DNA from: Nocardia brasiliensis IFM 10847
GTDB taxonomy: Bacteria; Actinomycetota; Actinomycetes; Mycobacteriales; Mycobacteriaceae
Assembly (NCBI RefSeq): GCF_000710915.1
Contig: NZ_BAUA01000006.1
Coordinates: 40,201-104,200 of the forward strand
Reading direction: 5' to 3'
DNA: 64,000 bases
Below the pieces are notes generated by a model. It was not told where the DNA came from and made no database searches. It saw nothing but the letters and a program-made list of their open reading frames with translations. The position numbers and the translations under genes were made by a program. Shown here one piece after another: positions 32,450 through 41,600 of this stretch. Numbering within the stretch: position 1 is the first letter of the stretch; each line of letters opens with the position of its first letter.

Positions 32450-33959
32450 CTCGCACCTCCTCGTGCAGCAGTGGCCAGGGCGCGCCCCATCCGGCCGCGC
32501 CGAGCACCGAAACTTCTCCGGCGACAACGTCTTCGGCGGAGAAGGCGTTGACGATATCGGCGGCGACCGGCGCGATGGGGTTGCTCACCGCGCGCCCGCC
32601 CGGGGTGTTCGTCAGGTCGGTCCACAGTCGCGGCGGGCGGACCACCACGACATGCCACGGATGGTGGCGCGCAACGTATTCCGCGAGCCCCTCGACCGCC
32701 GCCTTGGCCGCCGCGTAGTGCGGCCACCAGCGGGGCGGGGCCAGCACCGCCTCCGACGAGATCAGCACCACGGTGGCGCCCTTGTCGAGCCGGGGCACGC
32801 ACACCGACAGCGGCGCGAAGACCAGCCGGGTGCTCGCCGCCATGAACTGCGCGGCGGTCTCGACCGCGTCCGGCGCCAGCGGCAGCGTCGGAATCGCCGG
32901 TGCCGCGAGCAGCACCACGCCGTCGAGCGGACCTTCGGGCAGGGCGGCGCCGAGCGCGTAACCGTCGCTGGCGTCGGCGAGCACCGGCCACAGCCGATCT
33001 CGATAGGCGTGCGAGGCCGCGGCAAGCACCTCCGGCGCGCGGGTGCAACTCACCAGAACCCGCGCACCCTGACTCGCCAGCCCCAGCGAGACCGCCGCGC
33101 CGAGCCCTCGGCTGCCGCCGACCACCAGGATGGTGCGGCCCGCGAGCCGCTCCGAGGGCGGCAGCACGGCGGCCAGCTCCTGCGGGTCCGGTCCGGGCAC
33201 CGATTCCCGGATCAGGCTTTGCACAGTGACGTCGGCGCTCGCGCCGCAGCGCATGCCGGCACGCAGGGTGACCAGCCCCGAGCGCCGGTCCACCTCGGGG
33301 GCGGCGGTATCGAATTCCACTGCGCCGGAACCGGACCCGTGCAGCACGATGGTCGTCGCGACGAGCAACGCGTCCCGGCCGGGCGTGCACATGCCGGTCC
33401 AGTAGCTGGCCCAGCCGAGCACGGCCGCGACATGTTCGGGCACGCGGCCGCCGATCACCCGCGAGACCAAAGCGGCGATCAACGGGTAGTCCACCGAATA
33501 CGTCCCGCCTTCGGCACCCGGCGCCTGCGCGGAATCACCTGCCACGTCGGCTAATTCGAGCACGCGCGGGGTATCTCGGCGCGGTTGGCCCGCGGCGGCG
33601 GGTCCGCACCACGGCAGCACCGAACCCAACCGGCACCGGACGCCGACCACCTCGATGCCGCCGAAGCTGACCCGGCCCCGAGCCTCGCTCTCCGACACCG
33701 TCCAGTCGACCTCGTAGCGGCGGCCCGGGATCGTCGGCTGCCGGAACGTCGCCCGGATATCGCGCACCGCCATGGGATCGGTGGTCTCGGCGAGCGCGGC
33801 CAGCGCCAAGGTGACCACGAGCGCGCCGTGCGCCACCGGCCTGCCGTACGGCGAGCGGTGGCCGAAATCGTTGTCCACGTGCAACGGATTGCGATCACCG
33901 GTGGCGGCCGCGTAGGTCGCCACGTCGGTGTCGGTCACACGGAACACACGGGGCGTCAT
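32412..33959 (-). CDS. MaoC-type hotdog dehydratase fused to SDR ketoreductase
   Basis: A 515-residue fusion. The N-terminal 110 residues form a MaoC hydratase domain with the catalytic Asp/His signature 'TGDRNPLHVDNDF' and 'GRPVAHGALVVTLALAAL'. Residues about 150-270 look like a degenerate second hotdog. The C-terminal part (from about 285) is an SDR: 'ILVVGGSRGLGAAVSLGLASQG', a Ser in 'TVVLISSEAVLAPP' and the Tyr-x3-Lys 'HYAAAKAAVEGLAEYV'. Together these would reduce a 3-oxo group and dehydrate the alcohol on an acyl carrier. Its ATG overlaps the ACP stop (ATGA), so the ACP-bound acyl chain is the likely substrate; it could also serve the PKS modules, which have no KR or DH. Confidence 0.82.
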   Translation of the reverse strand: MTPRVFRVTDTDVATYAAATGDRNPLHVDNDFGHRSPYGRPVAHGALVVTLALAALAETTDPMAVRDIRATFRQPTIPGRRYEVDWTVSESEARGRVSFGGIEVVGVRCRLGSVLPWCGPAAAGQPRRDTPRVLELADVAGDSAQAPGAEGGTYSVDYPLIAALVSRVIGGRVPEHVAAVLGWASYWTGMCTPGRDALLVATTIVLHGSGSGAVEFDTAAPEVDRRSGLVTLRAGMRCGASADVTVQSLIRESVPGPDPQELAAVLPPSERLAGRTILVVGGSRGLGAAVSLGLASQGARVLVSCTRAPEVLAAASHAYRDRLWPVLADASDGYALGAALPEGPLDGVVLLAAPAIPTLPLAPDAVETAAQFMAASTRLVFAPLSVCVPRLDKGATVVLISSEAVLAPPRWWPHYAAAKAAVEGLAEYVARHHPWHVVVVRPPRLWTDLTNTPGGRAVSNPIAPVAADIVNAFSAEDVVAGEVSVLGAAGWGAPWPLLHEEVRDAGDLRSEQVVR

Positions 33960-34204
33960 GACACCCGCTCCCGCCGTGCGGTCACCACTGCCGCGGCGAG
34001 TTCGGCGAGCGTGGGTTCAGACGTGAGCGTGCTCTCCGGAAGTTCGACCGCGAACGCGCGTTCCACCGCGTACACCAACCGCACCTGGGCCAGCGAATCC
34101 CAGGTGTCCATGTCGGCGCGCACCGTATCGGGGCCGTGAGCGGCCGGCTCGCCGACCACTTCGGCGAACAGTTCGAGCAACTGCTCCATCACATCAGTAG
34201 CCAT
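33956..34204 (-). CDS. Free-standing acyl carrier protein
   Basis: An 82-residue carrier protein. The phosphopantetheine serine is Ser37 in 'MDTWDSLAQVRLVYAVE', with the D-S-L motif intact and helices 2 and 3 ('FAVELPES', 'TLAELAAAVV') as usual. It is sandwiched between the FkbH-like and MaoC-SDR genes and overlaps both. FkbH-type enzymes load a glyceryl unit on a discrete ACP, so this is the best candidate acceptor. It could also carry a group for the BtrH-like transferase. Confidence 0.9.
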   Translation of the reverse strand: MATDVMEQLLELFAEVVGEPAAHGPDTVRADMDTWDSLAQVRLVYAVERAFAVELPESTLTSEPTLAELAAAVVTARRERVS

Positions 34205-35933
34205 GTTGGGTCTGCGCCTCTCGCACGTGCGGGCTGCGCGCGGGCGCGCCACCCGTCAGGTCGAATCCGTATACCGTCCCCTGCGCCGACTCCGCCTCGA
34301 GTGCGAAACCGTGCCGGGGGTACAGCTCGCGCACCAGCGCGTTGCGGGCGGTCGGGAGATACCGGCCCACCAATCGCGAACTGCCCTGCGCCAACGCCCA
34401 TTCGGCGGCCGCGGCCAGCAGATTGTTTTCCGCGTTCCGGCCGATCACCCGGCAGCTGAGCAGCAGGGTGTCGATCTCGACGGCATCGTCGCGGTCCTCG
34501 GCGAGCAGCACGCCGACGATGCCGTGATCGGCGAAACGGTCCCGCAGGCGCAGGATCGCGGCGAACCACCGCGGATCCTCGGCCATCTTCCGGACCTGAC
34601 TCTGGGTGTGCCTGCGGGTGGTCAGGTTGAACTGGTTGGTCTTGGCGATCAGCTGAGCGGCCCGGTCCAGGGTGGTGCTGTTGATCGGCTCGATGGTGGC
34701 GATCATGTCCAGGCTCGCCAGGAACTCGTCCAGGTTGTCCGTCACGATCTGTTCGGCGGCGGCCAGCGCCTGGTAGGAGCGCTGCCGCGTGAAGTCCGCA
34801 CTGGACAGCGCCCCGGGATGCAGCCAGGGCAGCGCGGCCAGCGCGGCGCGGAACTTCGCAGGCGCCGCGGGCAGGCACAGCGCGCGCACCTCGGGGTGCG
34901 CGGCGACGACCTGGGCGCATTCGGCCGGGTTGTCGTCGACGAACGCGATGCTGCCGAGGCCGAGCCGGATCTTCTGCGAGATCTCCTGGAGCTGTTCGGA
35001 TTTCGGCCGCCAGTCGGCGACGATGTGAGTGAAGTCCGCGGCCCGCAGCACCATGCCCGGCGCCTCGTCGATGGCCCGCAACGCGAGCTCGCGATCATTC
35101 TTGCTGGCCACCGCGAGCAGCACGCCGCGCTCGGTGAGCGCCCGCAGATAGCGTTGGAAATCCGCGAAGGCCTCGCCCTCGGCGCCGGTGCCGACCCGGA
35201 TGCCGTCGATGCCGTCGTCGCCGAGGACGCCGCCCCACAGGGTGCCGTCGAGGTCGACCACCACGCACCGCACGGACCGGCCCCGATCGGCCGCGACCGT
35301 GTCGGCGATCGCCGCGGCCAGCCACGGCAGGCTGTCCGGCGCATACGGTTGCCGCACCCGATACCAGCTGCGCGAGTCCTCCCACTGCCGCAGACCTACC
35401 TGGGCGGCAAGCTGTTCCACGTCGACGAACAGCACTCGGCCCGTCGCCTGTTCGGCGAGGCGCGCATTGATCTCGCGCACCCGGTGCGAGAGCGACTGCG
35501 GGGTACGCCAGGCGGCCGCACCGTAGGCGTCGACCGCGGGCGGCGCGAACCCGAGCTGCACCACCCGCACGCCGGAACGCGCCGCGGCGTCCCACAACCC
35601 GACCCAGCGGTCCACGGTCTCCTCGACCGAGCCGGTGACATCGTGGTGTGTGCCCGCCAGCACGACGTAATCGCCTTCGCGAAAAGGCGTTTGGGGCGCG
35701 AGCAGGACCTGTTCGACCTGACCGAACGGAAACTCGAGCAGCTCCGGGGTCACCCCGGCGCGAGCGCAGGCCAGCGGCAGCAGCTCGGTGAGGAAGTCGG
35801 TGGTGTAGGTCGCCAGCACGGCCAAGCGGACGGCGACACCAGGCGGGTTCGGTTCGCGGGCGAGCGTTTTCGCGTGCTGGGTCCACGCGACATACCCGTC
35901 GGCGGGTGCGATCCGCACCGCGATATCGGCCAT
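34194..35933 (-). CDS. FkbH-like HAD-IIIC family enzyme
   Basis: A 579-residue protein of the FkbH family. An N-terminal SGNH-like region (about 40-200, 'GDYVVLAGTHHDVTG', 'VVQLGFAPPAVDAYG') precedes the HAD-IIIC domain with 'CVVVDLDGTLWGGVLGDDG' (catalytic Asp), 'LLAVASKNDRELALRA' and 'GLGSIAFVDDNPAECAQV'. The C-terminal part looks like an acetyltransferase (GNAT) domain ('FADHGIVGVLLAED', 'VIGRNAENNLLAAA'). FkbH enzymes dephosphorylate 1,3-bisphosphoglycerate and make glyceryl-S-ACP, the precursor of methoxymalonyl-ACP and tetronates. The FkbG, FkbI and FkbK oxidation and methylation partners are missing, so the glyceryl unit may be used directly. Confidence 0.88.
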   Translation of the reverse strand: MADIAVRIAPADGYVAWTQHAKTLAREPNPPGVAVRLAVLATYTTDFLTELLPLACARAGVTPELLEFPFGQVEQVLLAPQTPFREGDYVVLAGTHHDVTGSVEETVDRWVGLWDAAARSGVRVVQLGFAPPAVDAYGAAAWRTPQSLSHRVREINARLAEQATGRVLFVDVEQLAAQVGLRQWEDSRSWYRVRQPYAPDSLPWLAAAIADTVAADRGRSVRCVVVDLDGTLWGGVLGDDGIDGIRVGTGAEGEAFADFQRYLRALTERGVLLAVASKNDRELALRAIDEAPGMVLRAADFTHIVADWRPKSEQLQEISQKIRLGLGSIAFVDDNPAECAQVVAAHPEVRALCLPAAPAKFRAALAALPWLHPGALSSADFTRQRSYQALAAAEQIVTDNLDEFLASLDMIATIEPINSTTLDRAAQLIAKTNQFNLTTRRHTQSQVRKMAEDPRWFAAILRLRDRFADHGIVGVLLAEDRDDAVEIDTLLLSCRVIGRNAENNLLAAAAEWALAQGSSRLVGRYLPTARNALVRELYPRHGFALEAESAQGTVYGFDLTGGAPARSPHVREAQTQHGY

Positions 35934-35935
35934 CG

Positions 35936-36892
35936 CTACGCTCCTTCCGGTCGGCGGTGCGCGAAGGCCAGGTGCTTGCCTTCGTATTCGGACAGGGCGA
36001 GCAAGTTTTCGGCGATACGCGCGGTCTGCACGGTGCCGCCCGCGGCGGCCCGCATCCGGGCGTGCATCAGCAGGGGCGGTAGTTTGCGCCACAGGGCCAC
36101 CGCGCGCTCCCAGTGTGCACGGCCCGCGTCGTCGAGCACTTCGTCGTCGAATTCCGCGGCCCACAGCAGCAGTTCGCGCTGACGCAGGGCCTGCCACAGG
36201 TCATCGAGCTGGGTGAAATCGTCAGGGGTCGAGGCGAATTGATAGCGGCTCGCCAAGGCCACCAGCGCGTCCGCACCCACCAGCCGGTCCGCTCGTGGCG
36301 CGAGCAGTGCGGCTGGGCCGGTCTGCAGCCAGCGATAGGTCCGGCCCGCCTGGATCTGCGAGGTGCCCGCCATCGCTTGTTCGCGCAGCAGCGCGACCGT
36401 GTCGCCCGGGCCGAGACTCACCGACCACTCCCGCAGTTCGGCCGCCGAGAGCACCGGAACCCGTTGCCCGGCTTGCAGTCCGAGCTCGGTGGTCATGGTG
36501 AGCGGGTCCTCCACCACCCAGCCGTCGACGGTGGCCACGATGGCGAGCCAGTGCGGCGCGTGCCATTTCTGATAGCCGTGCTGCCACGGCAGGTGGAAGA
36601 TGTCGGCGAGCAGCACGACCGAACCGTGCGCGGCCACCTGCTCTTCCAGCGCGTGATACGCGGTGGCCCAGTCGTCGTCGCCGTGCACGGCGAACCCCAG
36701 CGCGGGCAGCGGCGCGGTGGCGTCGTGTTCGAACAGCAGCAGATCCTGCTCGGCGGGGGTGACCGCCAGCGTCGGGCCGCCCGCGAGCAGCGGCCGCCAC
36801 CACCGGGTTTCGCCGCGAGCCAGCAGCGCGCTCGCCAGCGCCGCGGTGAAGCAGGTCAGTTTGTCGCCGTGCGTGGACAGTGCCGTCGTCAT
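35936..36892 (-). CDS. BtrH-like acyltransferase
   Basis: A 318-residue protein whose N-terminal half matches the BtrH N-terminal domain: a start 'GDKLTCFTAALASALLARG' with Cys14 as likely nucleophile, then 'AEQDLLLFEHDATAPLPALGF', 'VVLLADIFHLPWQ' and 'HWLAIVATVDGWVVEDPL', a peptidase-C39-like layout. BtrH moves an aminoacyl group from the ACP BtrI to an amine in butirosin biosynthesis. Here the gene overlaps the fatty acyl-AMP ligase gene (ATGA), with FkbH and ACP downstream, so it could transfer an ACP-bound group to the lipopeptide. The C-terminal 100 residues are helical and unassigned. Confidence 0.7.
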   Translation of the reverse strand: MTTALSTHGDKLTCFTAALASALLARGETRWWRPLLAGGPTLAVTPAEQDLLLFEHDATAPLPALGFAVHGDDDWATAYHALEEQVAAHGSVVLLADIFHLPWQHGYQKWHAPHWLAIVATVDGWVVEDPLTMTTELGLQAGQRVPVLSAAELREWSVSLGPGDTVALLREQAMAGTSQIQAGRTYRWLQTGPAALLAPRADRLVGADALVALASRYQFASTPDDFTQLDDLWQALRQRELLLWAAEFDDEVLDDAGRAHWERAVALWRKLPPLLMHARMRAAAGGTVQTARIAENLLALSEYEGKHLAFAHRRPEGA

Positions 36893-38655
36893 TTCTCGCC
36901 TCGCACCCGCAGCGTGCCGTCGAGGTAGGCGGTGCGCGAGGCCGAGCGCTGGATCTTGCCGCTCGACGTGCGGGGAATCCCGCCGGGGCTCAGCAGCAAC
37001 ACCTCGTGCACGCCGACGTCGTGCACCCGGAAGATGGCTTCGCGCACGGCGTTCAGTAGTTCCTGGGCCGTCGTGGTGTCCTCGGCCGGAATTCGGGCCT
37101 CGACCAGCACCACGATCTTCTCCTGCACGCCGACTTCGATGGAGAAGGCCGAGCAGCGCCCCGGCAGCACCAGCGGATGCGCCTGCTCTGCGGCGTCTTC
37201 GAGATCCGGCGGGTAGTAGTTGCGGCCGTCGATGATGATCAGGTCCTTGAGCCGGGTGGTCGGATAGACCTCCCCGTCGTGCAGGAATCCGATGTCGCCG
37301 GTGCGCAGGTAGTATTTGCCGTCGCGCGGCGAGAGTTCGCCCCGGAAGGTCGCTTCGGTCTCCGCGGGCCGGTTGAAGTAGCCCGAGCAGAGCGACGGCC
37401 CGTGCACCCAGATCTCGCCGAGCCGGTTCTCGGGCAGCGGCTCCCTGGTGTCCGGATCCACGATCTGGACCGCCGTGCCGGGTGCCGGGGCGCCACCGCT
37501 GACGATGTCGGCACCCTCCGGCGCGACCACCACGGACCCCGCGGCGAGCGCCGCGCGGTCCACCGTGACGGTCTGCACGCCGGACAGGGTGCGCCAGTTG
37601 ACCGAGACCAGCAGTGTCGCCTCGGCCAGACCGTACCCGGCGATCAGGCTCGACTCGGACAGGCCGTGTCCGGCGAAGGCGGCGTAGAACTTCCGGATCG
37701 TGCTGACCCGCACCGGCTCGGCGCCCGAGAGGGCATAGCGCCAGCGGCTCAGGTCGATGCCGTCGAGTTCTTCGGGGCCGACCCGTTCGGCGCACAGTTC
37801 ATAGCCCACGTTCGGGGAGGCGGCGAAGACCTGTGCGGGATGGTCGCTGATCGCCCGCAACCAGCGTTGCGGCCGGCGCAGGAACGAGGTGGGCGACATC
37901 TGAACCACGCCGTGGCCGTTGATGATCGGCATGATGACGCCGACCATCAGGCCCATATCGTGGAACAGCGGCAGCCAGCTGACGAAGCCGACCTCGTCCT
38001 CGGGGCCCACTCCGACGTGGTACATCATCTGGTAGGTCTGCCTGGCGTTGGCGAGCAGGCCACGGTGCGGCACCATCACGCCCGCGGGGGTGCGGGTGGA
38101 GCCGGAGGTGTACTGCAGCAACGCGATCTGTTCCCGATCGACCAGCACCGGCTCCCAGTCGGTCGCCAGCCGCGCGTCCACCTCGCCGGTGGTCACGATC
38201 AGCCGGGTCGTGTCGGTCGGCGAATTGTCCAGCCACGCGGTCACATTGGGTAGCGCGTCGTCGGTGGTGACGAGGCAGGCCGGGTCGGCGTCGACGCACA
38301 CCGCGTCGATCCGGCCGTTGGAGTTGTGCGCGCTCGGCGGATACAGCGGCACCGCGATGATGCCGGCGTACAGACAGCCGAAGAACGCTTTCACGTATTC
38401 CAGGCCCGGCGGCAGCAGCAGTACGGCCCGGTCCCCCGGGTGCGCCACCTGGAGCAGCGTGGCCGCGTACGCCCTTGCCGCACGGTCGATTTCGGCGTAC
38501 GTGAGCGAGTCGGTAACGCCGACCGCCGAGGTCGAATCGGGGTAGCTCAGGAAACTGTAGGCGAGCCGGTCCGGATGCTGGGCGGCCTGTCTGGTCAGCG
38601 CGCGCACCAGCGTGTCGTATTCGATATCGCCCCCGGTGAGCAGTGTCGTGGTCAT
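36889..38655 (-). CDS. Fatty acyl-AMP ligase (FAAL)
   Basis: A 588-residue adenylate-forming enzyme of the FAAL group, which activates fatty acids as acyl-AMP and loads them on a PKS or NRPS carrier. The ATP loop reads 'LLQYTSGSTRTPAGVMVPHRG', with 'SWLPLFHDMGLMVGVIMPII' and 'MSPTSFLRRPQRWLRAISDH' as FAAL hallmarks, and 'YLRTGDIGFLHDGEVYPTTRLKDLIIIDGRNYYPPDLE' and the A10 Lys in 'TSSGKIQRS'. The likely acceptor is the N-terminal ACP of PKS1. The gene overlaps NRPS2 (ATGA). Chain-length preference is not readable. Confidence 0.92.
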   Translation of the reverse strand: MTTTLLTGGDIEYDTLVRALTRQAAQHPDRLAYSFLSYPDSTSAVGVTDSLTYAEIDRAARAYAATLLQVAHPGDRAVLLLPPGLEYVKAFFGCLYAGIIAVPLYPPSAHNSNGRIDAVCVDADPACLVTTDDALPNVTAWLDNSPTDTTRLIVTTGEVDARLATDWEPVLVDREQIALLQYTSGSTRTPAGVMVPHRGLLANARQTYQMMYHVGVGPEDEVGFVSWLPLFHDMGLMVGVIMPIINGHGVVQMSPTSFLRRPQRWLRAISDHPAQVFAASPNVGYELCAERVGPEELDGIDLSRWRYALSGAEPVRVSTIRKFYAAFAGHGLSESSLIAGYGLAEATLLVSVNWRTLSGVQTVTVDRAALAAGSVVVAPEGADIVSGGAPAPGTAVQIVDPDTREPLPENRLGEIWVHGPSLCSGYFNRPAETEATFRGELSPRDGKYYLRTGDIGFLHDGEVYPTTRLKDLIIIDGRNYYPPDLEDAAEQAHPLVLPGRCSAFSIEVGVQEKIVVLVEARIPAEDTTTAQELLNAVREAIFRVHDVGVHEVLLLSPGGIPRTSSGKIQRSASRTAYLDGTLRVRGEK

Positions 38656-41600
38656 ACTCCGACCTCCTGTGGTGACGGCGCGGCGAGGAAGCCGACCTTG
38701 CGGAAGTAATCCAGGTAGCGGGTGAACAGGTCGCGCGCGACCGGCGGGCAGTGCACGCCGAGCTGCTCCAGCGCGGTGACCGCGTCGTCGACCTCGAACT
38801 GGATCAGCGGCGTCAGCCCGTCACCGGCGTTCAACAGACTCAGCACGCGGTAGGACGCCGACCCCGGACCCGCCTCGGCCGCGTGCGCGGCGATCGCGGC
38901 ACGCCACTCGTCGAGGGCCACCAGCCGCACCGGCGTGCCGCTCGCCCGCAGCCAGCCGACGGCGTCGGCGAAGGAACCCGGTGCGGGGTTGCGCACGTGA
39001 TAGATATGTGTGCCGGGCGGGGTGTCGCGGGCCAGTTCGACCATGGCCGCGCCGGTGAAGTCGGCCGGCGCCAGATCCACCGCGAAGTCCACCTCGGGTG
39101 CGCGGCCGACCTCCTGGCTGGCTTTGACGAGCAGCCAGAAGAAGTCGCTGGTCTGGCAGGCGCCGGTGCGGCTGTCGCCACCGATGCGACCGAGCCGGAA
39201 CACGTTGACCGGCAAGCCGCGCGCACCGGCCGCGCAGACCAGGCGCTCGGCGACCCACTTGCTGCGCAGGTAGCCCAGGGACAGTTGCGACGGGTCCTGC
39301 GCGGGCAGCTGTTCGACGACCCGGCCGTCCACCGCGTCGCCGGGGCCGAGCACATACAGCGAGGACACGAAATGCAGTGGCGCACCGCTGTTGCGGGCCA
39401 GCGTGAGGAGTTCGTCGGTGCCGCGCACATTGGCCGCCGCCAGCACCTGGTACGGCAGCGCGAAATTCACGTGCGCGCCGTTGTGATAGATCGCGTCGAT
39501 CGTGCGGCCGAGCAGCAGGAACTGCTTCTCGCTCAGGCCGAGTCGTGGTTCACCCAGATCACCGAGGACCGGCACGACCCGGTCGAACGCGGTGCGCGGC
39601 AGCTCGTAGGCGTCGAAGGTCGCCGCGAGCCGGGCCAGGCCCGCCTCCGGGGTGTCCGCGCGGACCAGGCAGTGCACCCGGGATTCGGTGCGCTCCAGCA
39701 GTTCCCGGAGCAGGAACGCACCGACGAAGCCGGTCGCACCGGTGAGCAGCACCTCCCCCGTGTCCGGCCGTGCGGTGACCCACGGTCCGGCGGGCCAGGA
39801 TTCGACGACAGCGGCCACCTCGGCGGCCAGGTCGATCGCCGCCTCCGTCGACGTCTGTCCCGCCAGCAGCGCCACCACACCGGCGACCGTCGGCCGGGCG
39901 AACAGCGAGCCGAGCGGAATGTCCTCGCCGAAAGTTTCTTTCAGGCGCAGGATGAGCTGCGCCGCGAGCAGCGAGTGGCCGCCGAGATCGAAGAAGTTGT
40001 CTTCCCGGCCGACCCGGGGAATGCCGAGCACCTGCGCGAAGACCCCGGCAACCCGCTGTTCGAGCGGCGTGCGCGGCGGCTCGTAGGCCACCGGGTTGCG
40101 GCGCAGCACCGGTGCGGGCAGCGCGCGACGGTCCAGCTTTCCGTTGGTGGTCAACGGGAATTCGTCCAGCACCAGCACCGCCGCCGGCACCATGTGCTGG
40201 GGCAACCGGCGCGCCAGGTGGGCCCGCACGTCGACCACGAGATCGTCGCGCGCCTTGACCCGCAGCGGATCCGAGACGATCAGATCATCGGGCCATTCGG
40301 CGGCCCGCGCCGGCGCACCGGACAGCGCGACATCCCAGCCGGTCGCCACGACGTCGTAGCGCCCACCGGGGCGACGCAGCGCCTCGATCCGATACGGCAC
40401 CCGATCGGCGAGCGCGAGATAGTCCTCGGGACTGACGCCGCCGGAATCGGCCAGCAACGCGCGGATCTGGGCGGCGCTCGCCCGGCCCCGCCGTAGCTCC
40501 TCGACCACCGCGAGCGGTCCGGCCACCCGGGCGTCGAGCACATCGGTGACGAGCACGGCCGCGGGCCGGTCCTGTTCCAGGACTTCGGCCAGTCGCTGCG
40601 GCGTCGTCGTCGCGTCGAGCACCTTGGGCCGCACCGGAAGTCCGCGGGCGCCCGCGTACAGCACGGCGTCGTAGCGGAATCGGGACATCTCGTTGAGCTG
40701 CACACCGCGCTTGAGCCGAAAGCGGCTGCCGGTCAGCACCGGGCTCGCGGCGACGAAATCCTCGAAATACTTCGGCGAGATCACCAATTCGGCGTCCCGG
40801 TCGAGCGCCGCGCGCACCGCGGGCGCGAGTTCACTCGCACCCGCCGACGGCGCGTTGGTCGCCTCGACTGTCGCGTGGAACGATTCGCTGAGCACCAGAT
40901 CCCGGACGTCGCCGACGAACAGCACGCCCTCGGGCGCGAGCAGCTCGGCCGCGTCGCGCAGCACCCGGCTGAGGTAGTCGGCGCTCGGGAAGTACTGCAC
41001 CACCGAGTTGATCAGCACGACATCGTAGGCACCGGTGAGGTCGGCGGGCAGTTCGTCGGCGGCACACAGCTCCAGCCGGACGTGCGCCAGCTCGGGATCG
41101 GGGTCGACGATCTTCGCCCGGACGTTCTCGATGGCGGAGGCGGACACGTCGGTGGCGTCGTAGACCTCGCACAGCGGCGCCAGGCGCGACAGCAGCAGGC
41201 CGGTGCCACAACCGATCTCGAGAATTCGGCGAGGTGCGAGCGAACGCACGGCCGCGACCGTGGCCTCGACCCACTCCCGCATGTGCTCTTTGGGAATGGC
41301 GGCATTGGTGTAGGAGCTGTTCCAGCCGGAGATGTCGAAATCGGCGTCGCCTTCGCGCTCCTGCCGATAGGTGCTGTTGAACACCACCTGCCAATTGGCG
41401 ACCTGATCCTGTTCGGCTTCGGCCGCGTCCGCCGCCACCTCGCCCGGCGTGAAATAGGCGACCAGCGAGACGTTTCCGCCGGAGTCCTTGCGCGCCACCA
41501 CGACCGACTCGTCCACGCCGGGGTGCGCGGTGATCGCCGCCTCGATCTCGCCGAGCTCGATCCGGAAGCCGCGCACCTTGACCTGCTGATCGATCCGACC

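Noticed and set aside
34203..36182. 659-codon plus-strand open frame opposite the FkbH and BtrH genes
   Set aside because: It is a shadow of the minus-strand coding sequence. The minus strand shows clear FkbH and BtrH motifs and overlapping start/stop signals.
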